From Paramecium octaurelia (lineage: Eukaryota > Ciliophora > Oligohymenophorea > Peniculida > Parameciidae), in contig CAJJDP010000010.1 in NCBI GenBank assembly GCA_905182995.1, forward strand, positions 659,687 through 723,686: a stretch of DNA of 64,000 nt, written 5' to 3'. Both the position numbers and the translations under genes were made by a program. The stretch's first letter is position 1. The number at the start of each line of letters is the position of its first letter. Below are positions 49,084-60,294 of this stretch, piece by piece. A model generated the notes under the pieces. That model was given only the letters and a program-made list of their open reading frames with translations, was not told the origin of the DNA and ran no database searches.

Positions 49084-49191
49084 TCAATATGTTTTCTTAT
49101 CTGCTTTGGTACCAACTAAATGATAGAGGATTATCATCACAACAATTCCTATTCCTAAAGTGTTGCATAGCAGCATAATTTCATATTCCAT
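49084..49191 (-). CDS. OST4: OST4-like subunit of oligosaccharyltransferase, 35 aa
   Basis: A tiny ORF of 36 codons starting MEYEIMLLCNTLGIGIVVM and ending LYHLVGTKADKKTY. The pattern, a single helix then L-Y-H-x-V and a short Lys-rich tail, matches OST4. That roughly 36-residue membrane subunit supports the STT3 complex, which transfers N-glycans in the ER. It sits 20 bp downstream of the kinase stop on the same strand and 7 bp from the convergent gene. It is too short to trust on length alone, but the match to the family's length, hydrophobic helix and tail is good. Confidence 0.65.
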   Translation of the reverse strand: MEYEIMLLCNTLGIGIVVMIILYHLVGTKADKKTY

Positions 49192-49211
49192 AGTTTAATT
49201 TATATATATTA

Positions 49212-51081
49212 TCAATCAGATATAAAAGTCCAATTATCTATAGCCTTTCTCTATTGGATTTGAGAATCTTCATCAAAATTGACTTGCAGAGTCTGATTGG
49301 CTTGATTCATGATGCTGGGGGAGGGGACAGGTAATTTTTTATTCATAACATCATCCCAATTGAAACCTGAAAACCAGGGATGAGCTTTGACTTCTTCTGA
49401 GTCCTTTTTTGCGCCTAATCTCTTCGAAGGATTTCTCTCTAACAACTTGGAATAGATATGATATTACTTATTAAATGAATGAAAGGGCTTCCTTTGATAA
49501 ATTATTTTAAGGGAATCTAAGTTATTTATTTTTGATATTTTCAAATAATTCTTCCCTGTTATGACTATAATAAGGAGGCATGCCAAAAAGCATTTCATGT
49601 GTTATAGTACCTAATTGATACCAATCAACAGAACGATTATATAATTTTTTATTGACAACCTCAGGTGCCATATAAGCAGGAGTTCCACAAAAAGACTTTG
49701 TATCTTCGGTTTCTATATCAGTTTTAGCTAATCCAAAATCGGTTAACATACAATGACCATTATTGTCAATAATAATGTTTTACGGTTTTAGATCTCTATA
49801 CATGATTTTATTTTGATGTAGAGCTTCAATGGCTAAGATGATCTCAGCAGTATACATTTTGGCAACATGCTCTGCCAACTTGGACTTTAAATCTAGGAGT
49901 TTAGTTAAATCCCCTCCAGGACAAAAATCCATCACCAAAAACAGTTTGAATTGAGTTTAGAAAGCATAATGTAATTTCACGATAAAAGGATGATCAATCA
50001 CTGATAGGATGGATTTCTCAGTTTAAATATAGGGTAATAGTTTTTAACTAATTTTCTCTTTTCTCAACACTTTCATTGCGTATAAACTATTGTATTCATC
50101 TTTTTTTTTAACGAGGTAAACAATACCAAAGGATCCTTTCCCTAATTCTTTGTGATAAGTAAAGGAATCTGGCCCAATATTCTGACCTCCTATTGGAACC
50201 ACAGATTGCCTTGCCTGATAAGTTTATTTCTACAACGAATTAGTAGGAACTGATTAGCCCAAAAATTTCATTATTCTACTTATACTTTTACGATAGGAAG
50301 AATTGGATTCCTTATTCTCATTATTGCTTGAAACCAGTCTTTCTTTCACATATTATTTTTCATATCCAAATTATTTGAATATTTGTTACTGTTCTGTATT
50401 TGATATTAACTAAAGTGCATTGACATTTTCACCATTCTATATGTAGGGATCAGCTTTGTAATTGAGTAAGAGTTTAATGATTTCCAAACAGTTATTGTCC
50501 AAGGCTATATGTAGAGGTGTGTTCATTGAAAAATCTTATCTGTCGACATTGGCTTTGTTGTATAAAAGTAAAGTAACCAAGTCTAAGTGATTGTTTTTAA
50601 CACTGACCATCAAAGGAGTACATCCATCACAATCTTGTTCATTCACCTAACTTCCTTTTTAAATTAAGTGATAAGCTATTTGAAAGTTGCCAGAACTACA
50701 AGCAAAGTGTAAACATGTCTAATCATTTGAATCTTTAGCATTTATATCAATGAAGTTTGAGGATTACAATATTGATTCTACAATCGAAAACTAACCTAAT
50801 TTGCATGCTTTAATAAGCTCCAAAGTTTTCAACTAAGATTCTTTCCAAAAATCCTGCCATGCATTTTCTTTTTAGAATTATATTTAGTCACATTCAACCG
50901 TTTAAGAAGTTCTTAGGTCGATTATATCCCCTGTGTCATTATCAAACATATAGAATTACTTCGTTGAAGCTTCCATTGTATCAAAGATCGATCTAGATTT
51001 GAATGACCTACTTACTACAATACTTTACTTTGATGGCTCTAAGGTTGTTGAGTGGGACTCTCCCTCATTAAATGATTGCAT
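49212..51081 (-). CDS. Ankyrin-repeat AGC-family Ser/Thr kinase, 615 aa
   Basis: An N-terminal Ser/Thr-rich segment is followed by four ankyrin repeats (DQTCLHFACSSGNFQIAYHL, CDGCTPLMVSVKNNHLDLV, FSMNTPLHIALDNNCLEII), then a kinase domain. It reads KELGKGSFGIVYLVKKKDE, AMKVLRKEKI, VMDFCPGGDL, MYRDLKPQNIIID, LTDFGLAK, and FCGTPAYMAPEVV with AGC-type spacing. The C-terminal extension has the AGC tail elements (NPSKRLG; WFSGFNWDDV). One 22-nt intron; 616 codons. The ankyrin-AGC order is uncommon outside protists. Targets unknown; the upstream nucleotide sensor found in PKG is absent. Confidence 0.93.
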
Positions 51082-51601
51082 TAATATTAATAATCAATCA
51101 ATTTTCATTAAAATCCATCAAAATAAAATAATGGATAAGAGCCTGCACGCTAATTAATTTTATGATTTATTCATATAGTTACGAAGTAACGATTGTTTTT
51201 AATCAGGTAAGCTATCCTATTCAAGTCTTTCAATTTGATTTTTTAATTTTACATAGCAAAAAATTAATAAAAATTTCTAATTCTCCTTTCTTAATATAGT
51301 TAGTTACACAACCTCAAATATAATCATTTTGAATTTATCAGAATCTAATTAAATTAATTATATTCAAAATATACATTAATAGAACTATAATTTTCATTCA
51401 ACTAAAGAAGCCTTAATCTAGAGTTAATATTCTTAGAACCTATGCGCTTTTAAGAAATACTAGATGTAAAAATAAAACTCAATTACATAAATATGCTTTG
51501 TTTCTATATTCAATAGATAGTATGAATAAATTCAAAATTTTGATAATTAAGTGGTATATGAAATCTTAAATAAATTTTCATATAGATTAAATAATAATAG
51601 A
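51082..51601. other. Intergenic with a doubtful small plus-strand gene
   Basis: 520 bp between two minus-strand genes. On the plus strand, 51131-51332 could encode about 60 residues (start MDKSLHANQFYDLFIQLRSN) if a 19-nt GTAAGC...CAAG segment is spliced out. No homologue or domain was noticed, so I treat this as intergenic unless shown otherwise. The promoter of the kinase gene should lie here. Confidence 0.3.
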
Positions 51602-52375
51602 TCAAGCATATGAATTAGTTAAGGTTTCCATTTTTCGTTCTTCTTTATCTAACAGTATTAGACTTTAATTGAATCTTGGTTTTTCAGATTTAGTAAATCT
51701 TCCTTATACTCTCTCTCTAAATTCAGCAAGGTTTTTTCTTACAGGGTATCTGTGGATTATTAAATCAATTAAATACCTCACTTATTTCCATAAACGATTA
51801 TGCTTTTTTTCTAAATATGCCTTGACTTTGGCAGCCCTTTCTTCTTTACTTAATTTTTAACCTGGGTTCAATAGTTTTTATTCAATCAAATAATCATCAA
51901 TGTTTCTTTTTTATCTTTCTTCCTCAACTTTTATTTCACTTTGTAAGACATTCTTTGCTTCTGACATCAATTTTTCATAATTTGCAGGCATTCCAAATGG
52001 TATAAAATGTAGTCTCTGCTGCGGTAATTATTGAAGATTCTAGATTTACTAAAGATCATTATAAGGTTTTGTTAAGAGATCTTCTGCCTCCAAATCTTCC
52101 CCCAATTTCAGATATTTTTAAATTCCCATCATTAAAGAAGGGTGATTTAAGGGTCTTTCTGGAGGTCGAACTTAAGTTATGGGAATCTTAACAAAAGGTT
52201 GGAAAGAGCTTTATGGATTTCCAGCACTTAAAGTTAATCTATTGAAGCTCTCATTTAATTTTTCACCAGTTGAATCACTACCTTCACTTCCTATACTAAG
52301 TTTTCTTCTTTTATTTATTATTTCATTATTCTGAGCAGAATTGTACAGTTTAAATCCTTATGGTTGAGAATTCAT
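51602..52375 (-). CDS. CCT-motif protein (CONSTANS/CO-like/TOC1 type), 257 aa
   Basis: An intron-less frame of 258 codons with a disordered N-terminus. Residues about 178-235 read ERAAKVKAYLEKKHNRLW followed by KQVRYL and end FRERVQGRFTKSEKPRF. This matches the CCT motif (R-x5-Y-x2-K-R-x2-R-x3-K-x2-R-Y ... R-x-R-x2-G-R-F-x-K), a DNA- and protein-binding module known mainly from plant and algal transcription regulators. The basic second half would be the nuclear-import and DNA-contact part. No B-box or response-regulator domain is present. The motif call is by eye and should be checked with a profile search. Confidence 0.65.
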
Positions 52376-52913
52376 TTTATTTAATATATTAAAGGTTATT
52401 TGCAAAATAAATATTTTATTATTACATAAGATTCTCCTTTCAAATAAGTTGAAGTATAAATTTAAAATACTTCAATTCGTTGATCGGCCTCATAATGGAT
52501 AAGTTCATCATGTTGCCAAAGCCTATGTTGATCCTATAGCATATTTTCTATTTCTAAACCAAATAAATAAGAAATTATACAATAGAAATTTAAGAAATTT
52601 AAAACATTTGTGATAAACTATCCAAAAGATTATGCGCACTCCAAGGGTTGATCAATCAAAATATTAAGAAAGCTATATCTCTATGGTTCATTATCAAATG
52701 TTGAGATATCCAATTTAATCGTTTTGTAGAATTATTTAATATATAAGTAATAAAATTAATATGGGCTGCCAACAAAATTGGAGGATTATTATAAGACTGT
52801 TAATTTAATAAAATTGAGAATTATTTCATTTATATTATTGATTAAATATTCCTTCTTCTGTAGCTTATAATATATTATAAAATATTCTACTTCTTCTTAT
52901 ATATTTAATTATA
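52376..52913 (+). other. Intergenic with an unresolved coding-like plus-strand stretch
   Basis: 538 bp between two minus-strand genes. Around 52440-52620 the plus strand reads FVDRPHNGQVHHVAKAYV then DPIAYFLFLNQ without a start codon, ending at TGA near 52610. A 19-nt segment could join it to a further 25 codons. The sequence looks like a real protein fragment but has no acceptable start, so it may be a gene relic. Confidence 0.3.
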
Positions 52914-53727
52914 TCATCCTCCACTGTATAAAATCCTGACTTCAATTATGTCATCATCCTCAAGTTTAAGGGAAGATAATGTTTTATACCTATCCTTATT
53001 GGCATCACCTTTATAGTTTCTGCTTTTAATGACAATGCTAAACCCCACTGAATTTCTAGAATACATTTATTTAAATTACTCATCTAATCCTAAACAATTA
53101 TATGCGCTATTTATGACTGTATTTAAGATGTCACTTTTTTAAAATTAGTACCTCCAGCTTTTTCCATTATCTTTGCATATTAGCTATAGGTTTATTAAGT
53201 TGTTGTCCAAAGGATAGAGAGGTTTAATTTTTATAGTCGCCCCATTTTCCACATTGAGATTAGCTAATTTTTAAATTCTACTTAAATTAAATAGGTTTTA
53301 GTTTTCATATATCATCTCTATTTTGATATCTAGAGGAATATCGAAGTTGCTATAAACAAAATCTATCAGTTCTTGAATGGTAATATCATCTTAAATCTTA
53401 ACATTTAAATTTTTGAATTCTGATTGCAAACAAAAAGATAGAAATGATATTTCTGATTCAACTTCATTTATTTCTAAGACATCTTTTTCACTTATACAGG
53501 AGCTCACCAATTAATTGGAACTTCGAAAGGTTTGTCTCTTGTTTTTATTATTTAATTCTAGTTTATTTTTATTGTCCCCTTTGAAGAACCTGAGCTTAAA
53601 TAAAAGTATACTAATTGAAATTATCATAGATCCAGTCAAATAATTCTGACATCTATTTATTCTGGTGAAACTTAATAGCATACCCTATTTTATTTGACGA
53701 AGGGATTTGCAAATTTATATTTATCAT
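52914..53727 (-). CDS. Multi-ubiquitin-like-domain protein ending in Gly-Gly, 253 aa
   Basis: Two to three beta-grasp-like units are visible: EISFLSFCLQSEFKNLNVKI, then TIQELIDFVYSNFDIPLD ... ANLNVENGATIKIKPLYPL, then GFSIVIKSRNYKG ... LSSLKLEDDDIIEVRIL. The alternation and the L-x-D-x-D-I-I-E-V closing strand are those of ubiquitin. The protein ends exactly at YSGG, like a mature ubiquitin-like modifier. Three introns of 17, 17 and 18 nt are needed, the shortest in the window; the spliced length is 254 codons. The chain could act as a conjugated tag or as a UBL scaffold. No protease-trimmed tail follows the GG. Confidence 0.65.
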
Positions 53728-53971
53728 ATATATATTATATTTATTTAACATTTCTATTATAACAATTTTTATATTCTTCAAGTTGTATTTTTTTAAATTA
53801 TATTATCAAATGTCAATTTCAATAATTAATAAGGTCTGAAAACTCATCATCAGTAACTAATTCATAAAATATAGACTTAAATATTAAAATAAATATATCT
53901 TCTTCGAAATTCTATTAATGCTATTTTTAATGCTTTTGATTTTCCGTAATTTTTTAATATTTTATTATCAA

Positions 53972-56900
53972 ATGAACCAACAATATGGGTAGGAATACTA
54001 ATAATAATCTAATCAAGCACCTGACCAGAATTAATAAAGTAATTATTCTAAATAAATAAATAAATAGTTGGTAATCAATTCTAATTTCAGGGTCAGACAC
54101 AATTCATCGCATAATAATAACAAATTATGGGATAACCTTAACAAAATGCTCAATAATACCAATAATTCGGTTAATAGCTCCCAAATGTGAATTAAAACCC
54201 TTAAGTCTAGCCTCAAATAATGGGAAACCCAAGTATCAAAAGTTGAATAATTATCATAGATGCAATGAACCTACCGAATCCAATGTATCCAATGATTTCC
54301 AATCATGGTTCATTTTAACCATTCCCTTATTCAACCCCATTTTAAAATTTTCCCAACCAGCCGATGCCAATGCAAAATAATAATAATGACAAAATTAAAT
54401 AATTATAGGCTAAATTAAAAGAAAAGGATTAGGAAATTGATAAATTGAATGATGATATTTATGATCTAACTAGAATTAAAGCTAATGATATTAAAAAACT
54501 AGAAAATAAGATTACAAGTTTGAACAACTAAATAGATGAATTATAAAAAGATGATTAAACTAAAGATGCAGAAATATCAAAGCTTAGATATGAATTAGAA
54601 TAAGCCTTATTAAAAATAAAATAGCTTGAATCGCTATGCAAAACCTAAAAGGAAGAATTGTAAAATAATAGTGAAGAAATACAAAATTTGAATGTTAATA
54701 AAAGAAACCTTTCATCATAACTTTAAATTTTAATGTAAAAAGATGATTAGAAAAAGTTGTAGCAATTGCTTGACCAACAATAAGGACAATCAGAAGAAGA
54801 GAAAAAAAGATTTAAATAATTGAATGATTAGAAAAGAAGTATTGAGGAGCAATTGTCATAAAAGGATGAAACTATTAGAGAATAAGTAGCAAAAATTAAG
54901 GAATTAGAGTATCTAAATTAAAAGGAACATTAGTATTTTTTGGACTCATAAGCAGAAATTGCTAATTGGAAAAAAAAAGAAATTATGTATTAAAAGCAAC
55001 TCTCAGAAAAAGATTAATCAATAGATAATATAACTATGTAATTAAGAGAATAAAAATAAAAGAATAATGATCTACAGGATAGGTTGAAAGGAGAAGAAGA
55101 AAATATTAACTTATTAAAAAAGCAGTTGAAAGACATGGAAGCCTTATTTAATCAATACTAGTAGAATTCCTCAAATAATAAATCAAACGATCAAAATAAA
55201 AAATAATTTGAATAATAATTACAAAAATTAAAAGCTGAAGCGGAGTACAACATGAAAAAAAATGATGAAGAATTGGAAAAAAATAGATTATTGAAAGAAT
55301 AATAGATCTAAGAAAGTAAAAAAAAAAAAGCAATGATGGATTAAAAAAGAATGGATGATAAAAAAAATGAAAACAAGATGATCAAAGAAATAATGATGAA
55401 GAAATAATAAGGTTCTCTAGAAGAATATGGAAAATTAGACATTTGCTATGTCATTGATTGTACTAAGTATCCATTAATTTATATATTTAGATCTATGGAA
55501 CCATACGTTGAGCAGGCAAGATGCTGTGTTTAAGAATCCTTAAAAGTTATCAAATAACAAACTAACAGAGATACCATTGTTTCTTCTATTGCCTATTACG
55601 ATATCGAATAGAAACCAAAAGATGGATATTATTGTCAATATCCATTCTCAAACGATATCTAAGGCTTTTAGACTTTTATTACAAGAGTTAAAATAGAAGG
55701 AGGCCGAGATATACCAGAAGATGTTAGAGGAGCCTTAGAATAAATGATTACAAATCTTGAATGGAAGAATAAATTTAGGATAGCAATTTTAATTACTGAT
55801 TCCCCATGTCATGGAAGAAAATATCATTCATTCCCTGGTGATTTTCATCCTAATGATGACATCACAGAAGTTCTTCATCGTTTGATTGAAAAATAAATTA
55901 TCTTAATAGGTTTTAACTTAAATGATAAAACTATTAAAATGTATGAAGAATTTAAAAAAATATATGAAGCTAAAAATGCTTCTGATTATTTTGTGTATGT
56001 TGATGTTGCAGGGCTTTAAGTTGCTCAGTTAGCCGAAAAAATGGCTGGATCCTTAGGAAGTGCCTCAGTAACAGCTACCTAAGTAAAATCATCAGGAACT
56101 AAATCAAAAAAACCATCATAGGATAGACCAAAGAATAAAGATGGTGCTATTGAGGCTTTATGTAAATAAGGAGATTTTTAGAACTTTGAAAAATAAACTT
56201 AAGTAGTTGACACTGTGTTTACAGTTTTAAATGTAAAAATAAATGATTAGGTTTTTGCTGATAATTTATAGACCATTAATAACATTGGAAAAAATCCATA
56301 GAACGATTATGTAATCAAAGTAGAAGGAAAGTGGGAATGTATCAGAACTTAGTTCCCATTTGCTTTTGGTATGATGAAGGATGTCTTTTTAATGAAAAAA
56401 AAAAATGGAGGATCAGATGAATTATATGTCATAAAAACTCCTCTTGGTAGTAAACCATATTCATCACAACATGAAGCTGTCCAAGAATGTAGATCTCATT
56501 TGATATGTTAATAATTGATGAAAAAATTTACAGCTGACATTGAAGAAGCTAAAGAATTATAAAATATTCATCGTAAATTTCCTAATGTAGTTTATAGTGA
56601 CTTTTTGATTTTAGAGGAAAGCAAAGGTATTTCAAATTTATAACATTTTAGATAAATATTGGATTGCAGAAAGGTTTTTCAAAGGTGAATTTGTAAAATA
56701 TAACAATAATTTTGGTTACATAAACGAAGATCCTTCAGATTTAAATAAATTTGCTCAAGCCTTCTCATATTATACATTCTTTATTAGTAAAGGATTATAT
56801 ATGATAAATGATGTTTAAGGAGTTGGAACCTATTTTACTGATCCTGCTGTAAATACAACTAAAGGTAAAAAATTAATCAATACTTTTAGGCGATTTTGAT

Positions 56901-57011
56901 GATACTGATTTAGGATAAGAAGGATAGGATATGTTTTTAGTAAATTTCTAATCCAAGAAAGAATTGGCATCCGAAATTTTGAATCTTTTAAATTAGTTAA
57001 ACCAAGAGTGA
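53972..57011 (+). CDS. Coiled-coil protein with VWA and alpha-kinase domains (VWKA type), 980 aa
   Basis: The Gln/Pro/Met-rich N-terminus leads into a coiled coil of about 350 residues (KLKEKDQEIDKLNDDIYDL onwards). A von Willebrand A domain follows (CYVIDCTKYPLIYIFRSM ... FRIAILITDSPCHG, including the Asp/Ser metal-site area). The end is an atypical alpha-kinase domain (DYVIKVEGKWECIRTQFPFA; ERFFKGEFVKYNNNFG; VQGVGTYFTDPAVNTTKGD). Proteins with this VWA-alpha-kinase pair regulate vacuole or cytoskeleton functions in amoebae; here the coiled coil is added. Introns of 20, 27, 25 and 25 nt give 981 codons. Kinase activity is inferred from the domain only. Confidence 0.88.
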
Positions 57012-57402
57012 TTTATTTAATCGAAGACAAATAATATAAGATTTTACCATTAAATATTTCTTTTTAATATTTCTAATTATATTTTTATAATTGAAATTTT
57101 ATCTGATTCATTCTCAATATTTAAAATGAACAATAGTCAAAGATGATAGCATTAAAATTTAACACTGAAAGACATGAAATTATATAAAGATTTTGATATA
57201 ACTCAACAAAGTAAGTCAATTTAGTTTTGTATGATAAAATAATCGTAAATAAAATACTAAAACTTATTATAAATATGTTGAGTTTTTGAATCGTTTCTAA
57301 ATTTATAGCTTTTTCTAATTTAAATCCTCAAAGAATTTTAGGTTATTTACAATATTTTACAACTTAGTAATATTTTAATAGTTAAATAATAAAATTTCAA
57401 TA
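57012..57402. other. Intergenic, no gene seen
   Basis: 391 bp between two plus-strand genes; it should hold the promoter of the small membrane protein. AT-rich, with only fragments of open frame. Confidence 0.5.
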
Positions 57403-57870
57403 ATGGATTAAGACTCAGATAATTCAGAAGTTTACATAATTGTGTTTGTTATTATATTTCTAGTTTTCGCAGGGATTGCTCTATTCATTTATATTCGTAA
57501 AAAACAATAGACTAGAAATAAAAAACTTGAAGAGGAAATTAATAAATTGCAATAGTATGTCAATTCTTGTGATCGTAAATAAGAAAGCAGAACAGACAAT
57601 GTTAATACTTAACCACAAATATTAAGCCAAACCAATTCTTTCACAAAAACTAATAGAATGTATTAATAAGAGTAAGCAGAATAAAACAAACAAACAGGAA
57701 AGATGTTCCTTGATTATGAAAAATCTGAAAGAGAGATAATCAATCAACAATCTCCATCTCAAAAATCCCCTCCAGATGAAGAAGAAAAAAAACAAACTAT
57801 TGAGAGTGGAAGAAAAAAGGTGGTTGGAATTAAAAAAAAAAACCTTTAAATAGAAATTCCTTAAGATTGA
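57403..57870 (+). CDS. Single-pass membrane protein with cytosolic coiled coil, 155 aa
   Basis: MDQDSDNSEVYIIVFVIIFL starts a protein with one transmembrane helix (VYIIVFVIIFLVFAGIALFI) right after a short acidic lumenal or extracellular tail. A basic stop-transfer segment (YIRKKQQTRNKKLEEEINKL) and a Gln/Lys-rich cytosolic part follow. Type III-like topology. No intron; 156 codons. No enzyme motif, so a scaffold or tether is the likely use. Not recognised as a known family. The stop is 26 bp from the stop of the convergent B-box gene. Confidence 0.75.
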
Positions 57871-57896
57871 ATCTATAATTAATATACATATCGTCT

Positions 57897-59042
57897 TCAC
57901 ATGATAAATTCAATTTAACTTATGTATGTTTTCAGCATCTTTTGTTGCTTCTCCGTAAATTCATGTAGCTGATTACTTATATATATCTTCGATATTCCCT
58001 TTAGTTATTCTTTAAACTAATTTATTTATCTAATAAACTCATCTGATAAAATTTAACTATATCCAAATGAAATTCCGAATTCGGTCAAGTTTTTACTAGT
58101 GATGATTTTTAGAATCAATCTTAATGTTTAATCATTTGCATTTGAACCAATAAGGTTTATCTTAACTTTTTCTAATCTAGGCAAGTATTGCATTGCACTA
58201 ATTATTTCTTCTAAAATTTGAGCTTTTAAAGGGGATTTGACGGCAGTAATTTATAAATTATTTAAAGCAACAAATTTTGGGAATATATTTCTTACACCTA
58301 CCCAATTGTTTTCTTATCTAATTAATTTACTTAAATGAATACAATATTATCCGAAGTTTTGGAATGCTATAATTTATTCCTTTTAAATCTTCTATTCCCT
58401 TGACCTTTTAATATTTTGATGAAACTATGGGCTGTTTTTATTCTAAAAACTCTAAATTCTTCATGCCTTATAGAATTTTAGAGAGACTTTCGACAATTTA
58501 TATTCCTTAAGACTCCCATGGACATTCCTGTTCTTTATAAGAAAGCTTGCCTAGATTTTATATTAGGTATTTTATTGATTCATTTTCACTTTCAAAATTA
58601 GCCTAAAACAATTTCTTTATCATTATTTGGTTGTCGTCCTCTTAATTGAATTCTTATAGGAAAGTTTCAATATTCTTAAAAATTAAAATATTCTATTACT
58701 AATTACAGAGTTAGAATGATATCATTAAATTTTTGTTATAATTTCCCTAAACTTAGTAGAATAGATTATGCATCCTAAAACCTCTTCAAAATTAAATACT
58801 ATTTTTACTTTCTCCTTCATACATTGAACTCTTTCTATTTCTTTATACAAAGACTACAGAAATTCATCATACTTTTTAATATAAGCTTTGCAATCTTAAT
58901 GATTGTTAAGTAGGCAATCAATGCAAATCAAGCCATGTTCCTTACATTCAGGATCAGAACAAACTAATTATAGTTTTTTATTATGATCTTAGCACATTTG
59001 AGGCCTTGTTAAACTAAACACATCATTTTTTTTTGAGTTCAT
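57897..59042 (-). CDS. B-box protein with C-terminal leucine-rich region, 361 aa
   Basis: The N-terminus has a B-box-type zinc finger: CQDHNKKLQLVCSDPECKEH then ICIDCLLNNHQDC, giving the expected C-H ... C ... C ... C-x2-C ... H ... C spacing. A helical segment follows (YDEFLQSLYKEIERVQCMKE), and the second half has leucine-rich-repeat-like strands (FPKFVALNNLQITAVKSPL; LPRLEKVKINLIGSNANDQT). Two introns (35 and 25 nt) give 362 codons; the 35-nt intron is on the long side for this window but removes an in-frame TGA. B-box/LRR proteins are a ciliate-expanded type. Function unknown. Confidence 0.8.
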
Positions 59043-60294
59043 AAATTTATTAATTTTAAATTATAATTACAGTCTTTTTTAATTTTTTAGTCAATTAATA
59101 GTCTCAAATCTGTTAATTAATTTGAATAACAAAAGAATAAAGCAAATTGACTTCTGTTACTTAAAAATGCTTTTTATTTTAGTAATATAAATTACTTATT
59201 ACATAGTAAATATTGTAGTATTCAAATATTCTAAATTAAGAAATACATCTAAAAGTTCAAACTTTAGTTATTATATCTATATTAGTTAAATCGAAGGGCA
59301 AATATTCCATAGAAATTTCTAGATAATGAATAAAGAAAATAAATGTAATTTCTCCATTTAAAGCGAAAGGATAAATGCGTTTGTTCAATTCTTTTAAAGA
59401 AGCATCAAGAATATCCATACAAAAATTAAAAAATAAAATTAATTTTATATTATATTATAGCTCTGACACTTGTTTTTTAAAGAATGCTCTCATTAAAATT
59501 TCTACTCCATTATTAATTTTAATGGAAACAAAATAGAACTTTTATCAACTAAACTGTTTGTATTTTCAGTTTCAGTTAAAAATGTTTATGATTTTAGAAA
59601 TAATTGTTTTGGTTACAAAGGTTAAGAAGTTTGATATCCATGTTATTTATACTATGTTTTCCTATAGTGCTTGTTATTCAATTGATTATGGTTTTTTAAC
59701 CTTAAAATAACTATATTTGGAAATTTTATCAGATGTAAAATGTTTTGCAAAAATAATTTTTCATTTCATCAAGTTATCAGGAATCATAAATAAATTTAAT
59801 TATTATGCTAATACGTGTAAATCATTAAAAAAAATTTGATGATGAAAAATCCTAATAGCTTCTCGTTATTGAAATATCATCTTATGTCTTTACTAATTAA
59901 TTAAATGTTAAAATCTATCTTTCCACAGCTATAATTGATTGTATTTGAATCATCAACTTCCTCACTTTATTGATTAAGTGGTTAATTAAAATAATAATCA
60001 TCAGCTTGTTTAGTGAAATTTATTGAATAATATGCATTTTTCTTTTCATTAATAATAAAAGAAAAAATAACATATTCGAAAAGCAACTTCTATTAATAAT
60101 ATTATTAATTATTGATAGCAATTGAGAAAACATTTTTCTTTTGTCTTATAGAATGCTAAATTTAATTTAAATTAATCAATTTTATAAGAATAATTATGGT
60201 TTACAATATATTATTGAGGTATACAAAAATTCTGTCTATTCTATATTTTCAAGTTTATATTAATCTATATTTCTTCCTTTATTCATTATATTTT
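59043..60294. other. Largest gap in the window, no convincing gene
   Basis: 1.25 kb between the B-box gene start and the ABC transporter start. Best open stretch: 59326-59466 (plus), 47 codons starting MNKENKCNFSIQSERINAF, which has no continuation I could splice. No repeat array, tRNA-like cloverleaf or mobile-element end was seen. Both flanking promoters must lie here. Confidence 0.5.

Noticed and set aside
59326..59466. 47-codon plus-strand ORF in the large gap
   Set aside because: No downstream exon could be joined, no homologue was recognised, and the length is within chance.
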